This document shows positions 34,182 through 43,274 of a stretch of 64,000 nucleotides of DNA, piece by piece. The stretch is from assembly GCA_003490145.1 (NCBI GenBank), contig QULQ01000009.1, positions 1 through 64,000 on the forward strand. The letters are read 5' to 3'. The translations under genes were made by a program, and so were the position numbers. Every line of letters begins with the position of its first letter. Positions within the stretch are counted from its first letter, which is position 1. The notes under the pieces were generated by a model. It worked only from the letters and a program-made list of their open reading frames with translations. It was not told where the DNA came from and made no database searches. Origin of the DNA: Lachnospiraceae bacterium OM04-12BH. Its GTDB lineage: Bacteria > Bacillota > Clostridia > Lachnospirales > Lachnospiraceae.

Positions 34182-34616
34182 ATGAAGATTTCAACCAAGG
34201 GAAGATATGCCCTGCGTCTGATGCTGGATCTGGCACTGCATGACAGCGATGCCCCGGTAAGGATCAAGGATATTGCTGCGAGACAGGACATTTCTGATAA
34301 ATATCTGGAACAGATCATTTCCAGCTTGAATAAAGCGGGTTATGTGAAAAGCATCCGCGGTCCGCAGGGAGGCTATAAGCTTGCCAGAGATCCGGAAAGC
34401 TATACAGTTGGGATGATACTCCGCCTTACGGAAGGCTCTCTTGCACCGGTAGCCTGTCTGGATGATGAGGTCAATACCTGTGACAGGCAGGAAACCTGTG
34501 CTACGCTGAAGCTCTGGCAGATGCTGGATGAGGCGATCAAGGGAGTCGTAGACAGAGTAACGCTGGCAGATCTGGTCGAGTGGCAGACGGAGATGATTGA
34601 TAATTATGTGATCTGA
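34182..34616 (+). CDS. Rrf2-family regulator with three conserved cysteines
   Basis: A 144-residue winged-helix protein (MKISTKGRYALRLMLDLAL, IRGPQGGYKLAR) with Cys92, Cys100 and Cys106, spaced much as in IscR-type Fe-S Rrf2 proteins (Cys-X7-Cys-X5-Cys here). It is thus a likely Fe-S or redox-responsive repressor. It has a strong site (aaggagg). Its last 13 bases overlap the opposite-strand symporter gene end. Confidence 0.85.
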   Translation: MKISTKGRYALRLMLDLALHDSDAPVRIKDIAARQDISDKYLEQIISSLNKAGYVKSIRGPQGGYKLARDPESYTVGMILRLTEGSLAPVACLDDEVNTCDRQETCATLKLWQMLDEAIKGVVDRVTLADLVEWQTEMIDNYVI

Positions 34617-35914
34617 ATTTCCCTGCGGAGAAGAAAAAGGGCAAGAACGTTTGGGATGACCATACAGGCATTGATCAGATCTGTACATTCCCAGACAGTC
34701 TGCAGTGGAAGGATCGCACCTATGTAGATCATAACGATATAAGCTACCTTATAAAGAAAGAGACCTCTGCCGCCAGTCAGATAGGTGACAGCGCTTTCAC
34801 CAAGATAGGACCAGCCGATGAGGGTGGTCAGTGCAAAGGCAATCAGACAGACAGAGAGGAAGCCATTCCCCAAAAATGGAAGAGAAGAAAAGGCCGCATC
34901 CGTAAGGGTACCCTGAGAGGCATGGAGTACGGATTGTGGTCTTTTTAATATATTAGTGACAATGACAAGTCCACTCAGCAGGCACATGACGACGGTATCC
35001 CAGAATACCGCAGTCATGGACACATAGGCCTGTCTGGAGGGACTTTCCTCGCTGGAAGCGGCAGCCATAATGGAAGAGGTTCCGATGCCGGCTTCGTTGG
35101 TAAATAATCCACGGGCAATCCCATAGCGGAGGACATTCATCAGGCTGCCGGCGGACAGACCACTTCCAACCGCTTTTCCGGTAAAGGCATCCTTCAGGAT
35201 CAATGCGACTGCCGGAAACAGGCAGGTGCGGTTCAGAAAGAGCAGAAGAAGGCAGCTGCCGGTAAACAGGATGGCCAGAACGGGAACCAGCCGGACACAG
35301 ACCTTTCCGATAGATCTGATGCCGCCAACAATGACAAGGCCTGCCAGGATGGCGGCCAGGAATCCGGTCAGGGAGGGTGCAAGGTGAAAGCTGCTTTTTC
35401 CTGTCTCAGCCATGGAATTTGACTGCGTTGTGCAGCCGACAAAGAGAGCAGCAAGCAGTGTCAGAACAGCGTAAAAGCTGCCAAGAAGAGGCATATGGAG
35501 TCCGTTCTGGAACACGTACATGGGTCCTCCAGCATGTGTACCGGCTTTATCCCTGCTGCGGTAGCGTACGCTGAGATAGCATTCAGCATAGGAGGTAGCC
35601 ATGCCAAGTACACCGGTGATCCAGCACCAGAAGACAGCACCGGGACCACCAAGGGCAACTGCAGTAGAAACACCTACGATATTGCCGGTACCGAGCGTTG
35701 CGGCAAGTGTGGTGGACAATGTGGCAAAAACGGAAAGGTTATTCTGGTCAGCATCTTTGCCTTTAAAGGACATCCGGACGGCTTTCCAGGTTTTTCCCTG
35801 AGGAAAATGGAGGTAAAAGGAAAAGAACAGATGCGTTCCCATAAGCAGCAGAAGGAGGGGGCCACCCCATAGAAATGAATTACATTTTTGGATAATAGCA
35901 AGCACAGCAGACAT
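34604..35914 (-). CDS. Sodium:alanine/glycine symporter (AGCS family)
   Basis: A 436-residue AGCS transporter with about 11 helices and the family signatures ATLSTTLAATLGTGNIVGVS, GGPGAVFWCWITGVLGMATS and GLFTNEAGIGTSSIMAAASS. It takes up alanine or glycine with sodium. The start is ATG 35914, with a modest site; an ATG two codons upstream is possible. It converges with the Rrf2 gene and overlaps it by 13 bases. Confidence 0.9.
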   Translation of the reverse strand: MSAVLAIIQKCNSFLWGGPLLLLLMGTHLFFSFYLHFPQGKTWKAVRMSFKGKDADQNNLSVFATLSTTLAATLGTGNIVGVSTAVALGGPGAVFWCWITGVLGMATSYAECYLSVRYRSRDKAGTHAGGPMYVFQNGLHMPLLGSFYAVLTLLAALFVGCTTQSNSMAETGKSSFHLAPSLTGFLAAILAGLVIVGGIRSIGKVCVRLVPVLAILFTGSCLLLLFLNRTCLFPAVALILKDAFTGKAVGSGLSAGSLMNVLRYGIARGLFTNEAGIGTSSIMAAASSEESPSRQAYVSMTAVFWDTVVMCLLSGLVIVTNILKRPQSVLHASQGTLTDAAFSSLPFLGNGFLSVCLIAFALTTLIGWSYLGESAVTYLTGGRGLFLYKVAYIVMIYIGAILPLQTVWECTDLINACMVIPNVLALFLLRREIQIT

Positions 35915-36060
35915 GGGCAATAAGTCCTGCTTTTTTATGATTATATGTATATTTTGAGAAAATTATGAGAAATGTTACTTTCTTTTTCTGACAGAAAAAG
36001 GTATACTGACATATAGAATGACAGCGGAAGGGTATGATTTCATACAGAAGAGGGAAGCAT

Positions 36061-37713
36061 GTGAAGTACAATAATGAGGGGTTGGAAAATATTTTTTTTG
36101 AATCAGTCTGCAAGCTCAGGGAAGACTACTATTTTATGCAGAATATATCGGGAAGGGTCAGATGGTCGCCCAAGGCAGTAAATGATTTTGAACTGCCCGG
36201 GGAATATGTGGATGGATTTGCCGGGATGTGGAGGAGCTTTATCCATCCGGAGGATCTGGCTTATTTCGATGAAGAAATGGAGCGTATACGGACTGGCAAA
36301 ACAGATTATATGCTGCTGGAATACAGGGTCAGAAAACGGAATGGAGAATATGTCAGGGTACGCAGCCATGGTGTTATGAACAGGGACACAGAAATCAGCC
36401 CTGTCTGTTGTATGGGGATTCTGGAAAGGGTCGATGATACAACTGATGAGCTGACCCATGTGCCTAACATTTATGTGGCAGTAAAGGACATCGCAGATAC
36501 CTTTGAAAATGAAAATGCTTCGGGCTGTCTGATGATCGTAGGCATTGATGACTTTAAAAGAATCAATGACCTGTATACCTATAGCGGTGGTGACGAGATC
36601 ATCAAGAATTTTGCCTTGCGGATAAGCAAATGCATTCCACAGTCAGCGACATTGTACCGGCTTGAAGGTGATCAGTTTGCAGTTCATTATCCATATGGTA
36701 CGCTGCAGGATATGAAGGATATTTATGCGAGGATGGCGGATGAGGCAATGGATATCTCACTGTCCAATGATATTAAGGTATCGCTTCAGCTGTCAGCCGG
36801 TGTATGTAAGTATCCGGATCAGGCGGAAAAGCCGGATATACTAAGAAAAAATGCACGGTATGCTTTTGAGCGTGCCAAGAGACAGGGGAAGGGGCAGTTA
36901 GCTGTCTTTACCAGGGAGATCCGGGAGCAGTATTTGGAGCATCTGCGTCTGATCGAAGAGCTGAAACGCTGTGTCAGAAATGATTTTGAAGGGTTTGAGC
37001 TGTATTATCAGCCGATCGTAGAGCCGAAATCCATGCAGATCGTGGAATGTGAGGCACTGCTCCGGTGGAAAAATGGCAGATTTCCAGGAATTGGACCAGC
37101 CAAATTTATTCCGATCCTGGAAGAAACAGGTATGATGAAGGAAGTAGGAGCATATGCTGTAAGAACGGCGATCAGCCAGGTTATGGATTTTTCTGACAGC
37201 CTGATCGTTAATGTAAATGTATCCTACAAACAGCTGAAGGATGATGATTTTGCTGAATATGTACTGGGAATCCTGAAGGAGTATCAGTTCCCGCCGGAAA
37301 GACTGATGATGGAGCTGACGGAAAGCTGCAAGGCACATGATCTTCCGGTATTGATGCGTACCATGAATAAGCTGCGCGAACATAGGGTACTGGTAGCACT
37401 GGACGATTTCGGAACAGGTTATGCCTCTCTTGATATTTTACAGGATATTTCAGTAGACTGCCTGAAGATAGAGCAGTGCTTTGTGGCAGAGTGTGAAAAA
37501 AATAATGTAGACAGGAATATCATCAAGCATATTATCCTGCTGGCACATTCCCTCGGACTGAAGGTCTGCATGGAAGGCGTGGAGACAGAAGGCATTTATG
37601 ATGTGGCAGTGGAAGAACAGGCAGATATATTGCAGGGTTATTATTTCAGCAGGCCCGTCCCGGCAGGGGATTTTCAGAAGATGTTAAGAAGATCTGCCGG
37701 GCATGAAGCATGA
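36061..37713 (+). CDS. PAS-GGDEF-EAL cyclic-di-GMP protein with degenerate GGDEF
   Basis: About 550 residues: a PAS-like sensor (35-130; YVDGFAGMWRSFIHPEDLAY), a GGDEF fold (about 135-290) and an EAL phosphodiesterase (about 310-545). The cyclase signature reads RLEGDQF instead of GGDEF, so cyclase activity is probably lost and the domain may only bind GTP. EAL motifs are intact (ECEALLRW, LMMELTES, ALDDFGTGYASL, CMEGVETEG), so it should degrade c-di-GMP. No transmembrane segment is seen. GTG 36061 (agggaag upstream) looks better than ATG 36034. Confidence 0.85.
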   Translation: MKYNNEGLENIFFESVCKLREDYYFMQNISGRVRWSPKAVNDFELPGEYVDGFAGMWRSFIHPEDLAYFDEEMERIRTGKTDYMLLEYRVRKRNGEYVRVRSHGVMNRDTEISPVCCMGILERVDDTTDELTHVPNIYVAVKDIADTFENENASGCLMIVGIDDFKRINDLYTYSGGDEIIKNFALRISKCIPQSATLYRLEGDQFAVHYPYGTLQDMKDIYARMADEAMDISLSNDIKVSLQLSAGVCKYPDQAEKPDILRKNARYAFERAKRQGKGQLAVFTREIREQYLEHLRLIEELKRCVRNDFEGFELYYQPIVEPKSMQIVECEALLRWKNGRFPGIGPAKFIPILEETGMMKEVGAYAVRTAISQVMDFSDSLIVNVNVSYKQLKDDDFAEYVLGILKEYQFPPERLMMELTESCKAHDLPVLMRTMNKLREHRVLVALDDFGTGYASLDILQDISVDCLKIEQCFVAECEKNNVDRNIIKHIILLAHSLGLKVCMEGVETEGIYDVAVEEQADILQGYYFSRPVPAGDFQKMLRRSAGHEA

Positions 37714-37765
37714 GCATGGGGCTTTAGGATGGGAAGCATAACAGAATACAGGAAAGGAAACAGGA

Positions 37766-38869
37766 ATGGGAAACATCATCGATTATGTTCGGGAGCATGG
37801 AGATATCAGCTTTTTACAGGAACCATTAAATGAAGTGGATTCTCTTGTGCTGTGCCAGATGGTGTATATGAATTTCGGACGTTTTGTACCGGGACTGGAG
37901 GAGAGGAATCAGCTGATAAGTATCCAGGATATTTATCACCATCCAGACAGGGATCATCTCCTGGATGATTACTGGTATAAGCAGTATAATAAAGAGCTTT
38001 TTGAGGCGGCAGCGGATTCCAGACGATTCGGGACGCTGAAAATGAATTATTATGTCAACGTGATCAATGTGGATGATGAAACGCAGTTCTCGGCGATCAC
38101 CTATATACTCGAGAATAAAGAAACCTATATCGCCTACAGAGGAACGGATGCTACAATCATTGGCTGGAAGGAAGATCTGAATCTTGCTTTTTCAAAGCCG
38201 CTGTCCAGCCAGCATTTAAGTGTTGCCTATATGGATAAGGTATCCTCATGGATTGCCGGTTCCTTTTATGCCGGAGGTCATTCCAAGGGAGGAAATCTGG
38301 CAGTTTATGCGGCTATGAACTGCTCGGAAAGGGCAAGAGGAAAGCTTCTTCATGTTTATAATAATGATGGCCCGGGATTCCGGCCGGAAATCCGTGCAGA
38401 GGGACACTACGAGCAGATTGCAGACAGGGTTTCCAAATTTATACCGAGATCTTCGATTGTAGGTATGATCCTGGAGGATCACAGCAGCTACGAGGTGGTG
38501 GAGAGCCGTGGGATCGGTATGCTGCAGCACAATGCATACAGCTGGAAGGTTGAGGACAGATCCTTTGTGCGTGCCAGAAATATGAGCAGCGGCAAGCTCA
38601 TCAGGGATGCGGCCATGAATGAATGGATCCTGTCACTGACAGATGAAGAAAAGCATGTGTTCATTGATACGCTCTATGAGGTAGTGTCTGCGTCGGAGGC
38701 TTCCAATGTATTTGAGTTCGGTGCTGATATACGGAAGTCTGTGCAGAATGTACTGGAAGCAGCAAGGGAGGTAGATGAACCTACCCGGAAGGCGATTCAG
38801 CGGATCATGAAGTCACTGGTGGAGATCACACTGGAGAATTTCATGACACAAAGGAACAGCGATAAATAG
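37766..38869 (+). CDS. DUF2974 (Mbeg1-like) alpha/beta-hydrolase
   Basis: A 367-residue protein of the DUF2974 family: YIAYRGTDATIIGWKEDLNL precedes the nucleophile elbow GGHSKGGNLAVYAA (Ser near residue 173), and NDGPGF follows. It is a lipase-like serine hydrolase, cytoplasmic by lack of signal. The substrate is unknown. It lies 53 bases after the EAL gene and may share its transcript. Confidence 0.85.
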   Translation: MGNIIDYVREHGDISFLQEPLNEVDSLVLCQMVYMNFGRFVPGLEERNQLISIQDIYHHPDRDHLLDDYWYKQYNKELFEAAADSRRFGTLKMNYYVNVINVDDETQFSAITYILENKETYIAYRGTDATIIGWKEDLNLAFSKPLSSQHLSVAYMDKVSSWIAGSFYAGGHSKGGNLAVYAAMNCSERARGKLLHVYNNDGPGFRPEIRAEGHYEQIADRVSKFIPRSSIVGMILEDHSSYEVVESRGIGMLQHNAYSWKVEDRSFVRARNMSSGKLIRDAAMNEWILSLTDEEKHVFIDTLYEVVSASEASNVFEFGADIRKSVQNVLEAAREVDEPTRKAIQRIMKSLVEITLENFMTQRNSDK

Positions 38870-38918
38870 TGGCAATTATCGTAAATATTTAAAATTTTAA
38901 AAAAATTTAAAAAACCTG

Positions 38919-38947
38919 TTGACGAATGAAAAGAAAGCAGATATAAT
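38919..38947 (+). promoter_or_regulatory. tRNA-Leu promoter
   Basis: TTGACG (38919-38924) and TATAAT (38942-38947) with a 17-base spacer, 12 bases before the tRNA gene. Confidence 0.85.
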
Positions 38948-38958
38948 AACATTTGTTC

Positions 38959-39042
38959 GCAGGAATGGCGGAATTGGCAGACGCGCACGGTTCAGGTCCG
39001 TGTGGTAGCAATACCATGAGAGTTCAAGTCTCTTTTCCTGCA
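38959..39042 (+). tRNA. tRNA-Leu (CAG)
   Basis: A class II tRNA of 84 bases. Acceptor GCAGGAA pairs with TTCCTGC, the D-arm is GGCGGAATTGGCAGACGC, the anticodon loop is TTCAGGT with anticodon CAG, a long variable arm is present, and the T-loop is TTCAAGT. No CCA is encoded. It has its own promoter and terminator. Confidence 0.95.
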
Positions 39043-39046
39043 CGTG

Positions 39047-39077
39047 AAAACCTCAGTCGATGTACTGAGGTTTTTTG
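39047..39077 (+). terminator. tRNA-Leu terminator
   Basis: AAAACCTCAGT and ACTGAGGTTTT form a perfect 11-bp stem with a six-base loop and end in TTTTTT. Confidence 0.9.
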
Positions 39078-39202
39078 TTTTACGAGTTTTACAGGGAAGG
39101 TTACTTGTAATCAGCAGGAAACAGTGCTATTATAAAAGTAACCTAAAGTGAAGTTATCAGCGGGTACACGGAGGTACCTGTGAAGGTCAAGGGAGTGAGA
39201 AT

Positions 39203-39973
39203 ATGGGGATCAGAATTAATGTAAATGCAAGGCAGGACTATTCCTATCTGTTCCAGAGTATGACGACAAGCAGGGGAAACAGTCTTGGTAATTTAAATTT
39301 CCTTTCCGATTATGCCAGCATTAAGAATGGCAGTTACGGGAAGCTGATGAAGGCTTATTATGCAAAGGATGCTGCAGATAAGACTGCTTCCAAAGGCAAG
39401 GATACAGAGACAAAGAAAAATTCCATTTCTACGGCAGCCGATTCTGCAAAGACGCTTTCGGAGATTGAGAAGGCGGCTGATGCCATGAAGGAATCAGCAG
39501 ACAGTCTGCTGGTGAAGGGAAGTAAATCCGTTTTTCGGAAAAAGAACGAAAAAGCAACTGTTTCAGAAGAATATGATACTGATGCAATCTATAAGGCTGT
39601 TTCCGGTTTTGTGACAGATTATAATGATCTGCTCAGTAAAACATCAGCAGCTTCTTCCAAAAATCTGCAGAGTAAGGCAGATACGCTTGCAGCTGTCACC
39701 AGCGCCAATGCGAAGCTTCTTTCGAGGGTTGGAATTACCGTGAACAGCGACAGCAGCCTTTCTCTTGATGAGGAAGCCTTTAAGAAGTCTGATATGGGTA
39801 CGGTGAAGAATCTGTTTGGAACGACCGGTGCCTACGGATATAAGGTATCTGCACAGGCCTCCATGATCGACTATACAGCAGCCAAGGAGAGCACCAAGTC
39901 CAATACCTATACAGCAAACGGTACCTACAGCAATGTGTACAGTGCCGGAAATATCCTGAACTCATTTTTCTAA
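39203..39973 (+). CDS. FliD-like protein of unknown function
   Basis: A 256-residue secreted-looking or filament-like protein without a signal peptide. Its second half (FVTDYNDLLSKTSAASSKN, LLSRVGITVNSDSSLSLDEE and then FKKSDMGTVKNLFG) follows the C-terminal pattern of flagellar cap protein FliD. The first half is Lys/Ser/Ala-rich. No other flagellar gene is in the window. It could be a FliD relative used in another surface structure or a motility leftover. It starts at ATG behind gggagtgag. Confidence 0.6.
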   Translation: MGIRINVNARQDYSYLFQSMTTSRGNSLGNLNFLSDYASIKNGSYGKLMKAYYAKDAADKTASKGKDTETKKNSISTAADSAKTLSEIEKAADAMKESADSLLVKGSKSVFRKKNEKATVSEEYDTDAIYKAVSGFVTDYNDLLSKTSAASSKNLQSKADTLAAVTSANAKLLSRVGITVNSDSSLSLDEEAFKKSDMGTVKNLFGTTGAYGYKVSAQASMIDYTAAKESTKSNTYTANGTYSNVYSAGNILNSFF

Positions 39974-40049
39974 GAGATGTTAAGAAGATGACAGAGGACT
40001 TTTCTTTCGCTTCAGAATATGGAAAGTGATATAGTATGAGGATCAGAAG

Positions 40050-40082
40050 GGATGCACCCGGAAAACGGGGGCATCCTTTTTT
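40050..40082 (+). terminator. Rho-independent terminator
   Basis: GGATGC (40050-40055) pairs with GCATCC (40071-40076) around an inner CCCG/CGGG stem, followed by TTTTTT. It ends the FliD-like gene. A second small hairpin (CGGGTA and TACCCG) follows at about 40084-40105. Confidence 0.85.
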
Positions 40083-40214
40083 ACGGGTATCCTTTTTTGT
40101 ACCCGGTATGTTGAAATTTATATTGGAAAATGGTATTTTAGAAGTACCGCACAAAGCCCGGAAAGGGTTCCGGCAGAGAATGAAAGGAAGCCTTTGCAAG
40201 GCTGTGGTCGGCAT

Positions 40215-40802
40215 ATGGCAGCAAAATTTTATGCAGTAAGAAAAGGAAGAAAAACCGGTATTTTCAGAACCTGGGATGAATGCAGGGCAAGTGTCCATGG
40301 CTTTTCGGGACCGGAGTACAAGAGCTTTGGTACGCTTGAGGAAGCACAGACCTTTCTGCAGGGAGTCCAGAAGGAAGAGGTGGAAGAGGACAGACTGCGG
40401 ATTTATGTGGATGGCAGCTTTCATGCAGGAACCGGGGAATTTTCTTACGGAATGGTCGTATTATTAAAAGAAGGGATACAGACCTTCCATAAGAAATATG
40501 ATGATAAAGAGCTGGTAGCCATGCACAATGTTGCCGGTGAGATCAAGGGAGCAGAGGCGGCCATGCGTTATGCCATGGAGCATGGGATCAGAAAGATTGC
40601 CATTTACCATGATTATGAGGGAATTGCCAAGTGGTGTCTTGGACTGTGGAAGACGAACAAAGAGGGAACCAGAGCCTACAAGTCTTTCTATGATGAGGCC
40701 AGCAGACAGGTTGATATCCAATTTGTGAAAGTTGCCGGACATTCTGGGGATACTTATAATGAAATGGCTGACCAGCTGGCAAAGGAAGCACTGGGGATCT
40801 GA
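40215..40802 (+). CDS. rnhA: Ribonuclease H with viroplasmin-type N-terminal domain
   Basis: A 195-residue RNase HI. An N-terminal RNA/DNA-hybrid-binding domain (MAAKFYAVRKGRKTGIFRTW) is followed by the catalytic domain with its acidic residues (YVDGSFHAGTGEFSYGMV, GEIKGAEAAMRYAMEHG, VAGHSGDTYNEMADQLAKEA). It removes RNA from RNA-DNA hybrids. A TTG at 40194 with aaggaag is an alternative start. Confidence 0.9.
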   Translation: MAAKFYAVRKGRKTGIFRTWDECRASVHGFSGPEYKSFGTLEEAQTFLQGVQKEEVEEDRLRIYVDGSFHAGTGEFSYGMVVLLKEGIQTFHKKYDDKELVAMHNVAGEIKGAEAAMRYAMEHGIRKIAIYHDYEGIAKWCLGLWKTNKEGTRAYKSFYDEASRQVDIQFVKVAGHSGDTYNEMADQLAKEALGI

Positions 40803-40849
40803 AAGAGAACAGAAGAAAAAAACAGCAAGGCAGCCGGGAGGAGATAGAA

Positions 40850-41818
40850 GTGATTCAGAAATTTTTAGTACAGGACAGTCCGATGGTAGCAGCAGTCGGG
40901 CTTTTACTTGCATTTGCACTGACATGTATGCTGCTTACAAAGCTAAGCAGCTTTTTACCAAAGGATGCAGGCCGGGCATTTGCCCATGATGGAAGCCTGT
41001 CAGCAGGAAAACCAAGAGGAGCAGGCATTATTTTTGTGCTGGTGTTTATCGCAGCAGCGATTCTCTTTGCGCCGGTTTCGGTGGAGACTATGATCTATCT
41101 GATGCTGATCGCAGGAGAAATGCTGACCGGTTATATGGATGATGCAGCCGAGCATCCCTGGAATGAATATAAAAAGGGGCTGCTTGACCTGATCATCGCG
41201 ATCATACTGGCAGTGACTTATCTGAACCATAATGAAAGCAGCTTTACACTGGCAACAATGGGTATTACCGTGACGGTGCCACCGGTAGTTTTTGCAGTGC
41301 TGACAGTGATACTGGTATGGACATCGATCAATGTGACAAACTGTGCAGATGGTGTAGATGGTCTTTCCGGTACACTGGTGCTGGTCACCCTGACTACCAT
41401 TTATGTGATCGATGGGATTCTTGGGAAGGGAAGTGATTTCCGGTATCTGATCCTGCTATTTGGCATCTGTATCCTCGGATATCTGTGGTACAATGCCACA
41501 CCGAGCCGCCTCCTGATGGGAGATGCGGGTTCACGGGCAATGGGTATTTTCATCAGTATTGCTATTTTAAAAACGGGATCCCCCTTTCTTTATATTCCAG
41601 CAGCGATCGTGCTGATCCTGGATGGGGGACTTGGACTGGTAAAGGTGGCACTGCTGCGTTTTCTGAAGATCGGAATTCTGAAGCATACAAGAACACCGCT
41701 TCATGATCATGTGCGCAAGGTGATGGGATGGTCCAATACGCAGACCGTATTCCGTTTTGCTATCATACAGATTGTTGTTTCAGCAGCAACAGTTTATCTT
41801 CTGCTGATGAGAAAGTAA
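40850..41818 (+). CDS. MraY/WecA-type phospho-sugar transferase
   Basis: A 322-residue polytopic (about nine helices) member of glycosyltransferase family 4 with motifs NCADGVDGLSG, LLMGDAGSRAMG and LHDHVRK. It moves a phospho-sugar from a UDP donor to undecaprenyl phosphate. It may be the sole or a second MraY: the usual cell-wall cluster (murE, murD, ftsW) is absent here. It starts at GTG with ggaggag upstream. The neighbours rnhA, dCMP deaminase and a deacetylase form a tightly spaced run. Confidence 0.85.
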   Translation: MIQKFLVQDSPMVAAVGLLLAFALTCMLLTKLSSFLPKDAGRAFAHDGSLSAGKPRGAGIIFVLVFIAAAILFAPVSVETMIYLMLIAGEMLTGYMDDAAEHPWNEYKKGLLDLIIAIILAVTYLNHNESSFTLATMGITVTVPPVVFAVLTVILVWTSINVTNCADGVDGLSGTLVLVTLTTIYVIDGILGKGSDFRYLILLFGICILGYLWYNATPSRLLMGDAGSRAMGIFISIAILKTGSPFLYIPAAIVLILDGGLGLVKVALLRFLKIGILKHTRTPLHDHVRKVMGWSNTQTVFRFAIIQIVVSAATVYLLLMRK

Positions 41819-41851
41819 GGAAACAGGGGGATTTACGGAAGGAGAAGGGAT

Positions 41852-42343
41852 ATGAAGGAGAGAAGAGATAAGGTAAATTATTATTTGGATCTGGCAGAAA
41901 GTGTATCGCACAGGGGTACCTGTCTTCGAAGAAACTATGGGGCAGTGATCGTTAATAATGATGAAGTAATTTCTACCGGTTATGTGGGAGCGCCAAGGGG
42001 CAGGAAAAACTGCTCCGACCTTGGAACCTGTATCAGGCAGCAGCTTAATATCCCAAGGGGAGAGCGTTATGAGCTGTGCAGGAGTGTCCATGCGGAGGCC
42101 AATGCGATCATCAGTGCTTCCAGGGATAAGATGATTGGAAGCAGTATTTATCTTGCGGGAACCGATGCACAGACAGGAGAATATATTGCCAATTCCAACA
42201 GCTGTTCCATGTGTAAGCGTATGATCATCAATGCCGGGATCGTTAAGGTATATGTCCGGGATGACAGGGATCATTACAGGGAGATCCTGGTGCAGGACTG
42301 GATTGACAATGATGAGTCATTAGAGGGCATCATGGGCTATTGA
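41852..42343 (+). CDS. comEB: dCMP deaminase, ComEB type
   Basis: A 163-residue zinc cytidine-deaminase-family protein with the catalytic HAEANAI (His/Glu) and the zinc motif CSMCKRMI. It converts dCMP to dUMP for thymidylate synthesis. It has the normal length and a good site (ggaggag). The next gene starts 15 bases after its stop. Confidence 0.9.
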   Translation: MKERRDKVNYYLDLAESVSHRGTCLRRNYGAVIVNNDEVISTGYVGAPRGRKNCSDLGTCIRQQLNIPRGERYELCRSVHAEANAIISASRDKMIGSSIYLAGTDAQTGEYIANSNSCSMCKRMIINAGIVKVYVRDDRDHYREILVQDWIDNDESLEGIMGY

Positions 42344-42358
42344 TGAAGGAGAAGGAAA

Positions 42359-43204
42359 ATGGATTATGAGATCAGTATGCTTTTTCCGGAGGGAAAAAGA
42401 AAAGCGCTGACTTTCAGCTATGATGATGGAACTATACATGACAGAAGGCTGGCAGCGCTGTTAAACGAATATGGGATGAAGGGAACCTTTAACCTGAATT
42501 ATGGTCTTCTTGGCAAAGGGGGGATGGAGACTGTAAATGGGATTGAAACTGATTTTTCCAGGGTGGAAGCAGAAGAGGTGCGTTGTCTTTATCAGGGGCA
42601 TGAGATCGCATCCCATGCCTACAGTCATGCGTCCCTGACAGGACTGCCAAAGAATATGGCTGCAACAGAAGTATTGAAGGACCGCTATAATCTGGAACAG
42701 CTTACCGGGGAGCTGATCCGTGGGTTTGCCTATCCATACGGGGCATATAACAGCCAGATCGAGGAGATACTGGATGCCTGTGGCATTGAATATGCCAGAA
42801 CTGTAGAAAGCACCGGGGATTTTTGTCTGCCAGAGGACTTTCTTGCATGGCACCCCACCTGTCATCATGAGGATGAAAGGCTGATGGCGCTTGCAGAGAA
42901 ATTCTGCAGGGAAGAGAAGGATGGTCCCTTTGTTTTTTATCTTTGGGGACACAGCTATGAATTTGCACAGAAAAATAACTGGGAGCTGATGGAGAACTTC
43001 CTGAAATATATGGCACAGTACAAGGAGGATATCTGGTGTGCCACCAATATTGAAATCCTGGATTATGTGAAGGCATACCGGGAGCTGAAGCGCTCTACGG
43101 ATGGAAAGATCCTGATGAATCCAAATGCCACACCGCTTTATGTGGCTATGAATGGAAGGAAGTACTGTATTCATGGCAATGAAAAGCTGGAGCTGCCAAG
43201 CTGA
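42359..43204 (+). CDS. Polysaccharide deacetylase (NodB-like), cytoplasmic
   Basis: A 281-residue CE4-like protein. TFSYDDGTIHD carries the catalytic/metal Asp pair, GHEIASHAYSHASL the His-x-x-x-His metal site, and GFAYPYGAYNSQIE the groove motif. No signal peptide is present, so the product acts inside the cell or is released otherwise. The neighbouring MraY-like gene hints at envelope-sugar chemistry, but the substrate is unknown. Confidence 0.85.
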   Translation: MDYEISMLFPEGKRKALTFSYDDGTIHDRRLAALLNEYGMKGTFNLNYGLLGKGGMETVNGIETDFSRVEAEEVRCLYQGHEIASHAYSHASLTGLPKNMAATEVLKDRYNLEQLTGELIRGFAYPYGAYNSQIEEILDACGIEYARTVESTGDFCLPEDFLAWHPTCHHEDERLMALAEKFCREEKDGPFVFYLWGHSYEFAQKNNWELMENFLKYMAQYKEDIWCATNIEILDYVKAYRELKRSTDGKILMNPNATPLYVAMNGRKYCIHGNEKLELPS

Positions 43205-43274
43205 CAGGGTATAAAGGGGAAGCACTCCGAAAAGAACAAAAGTCCGTTTCGGACTTACAGGAAAGGATTAGAAA

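Noticed and set aside
39100..39202. c-di-GMP riboswitch before the FliD-like gene.
   Set aside because: The characteristic conserved bases are absent.
40036..40239. Frame of 67 codons before rnhA.
   Set aside because: It runs through a strong terminator hairpin, so it is not coding.
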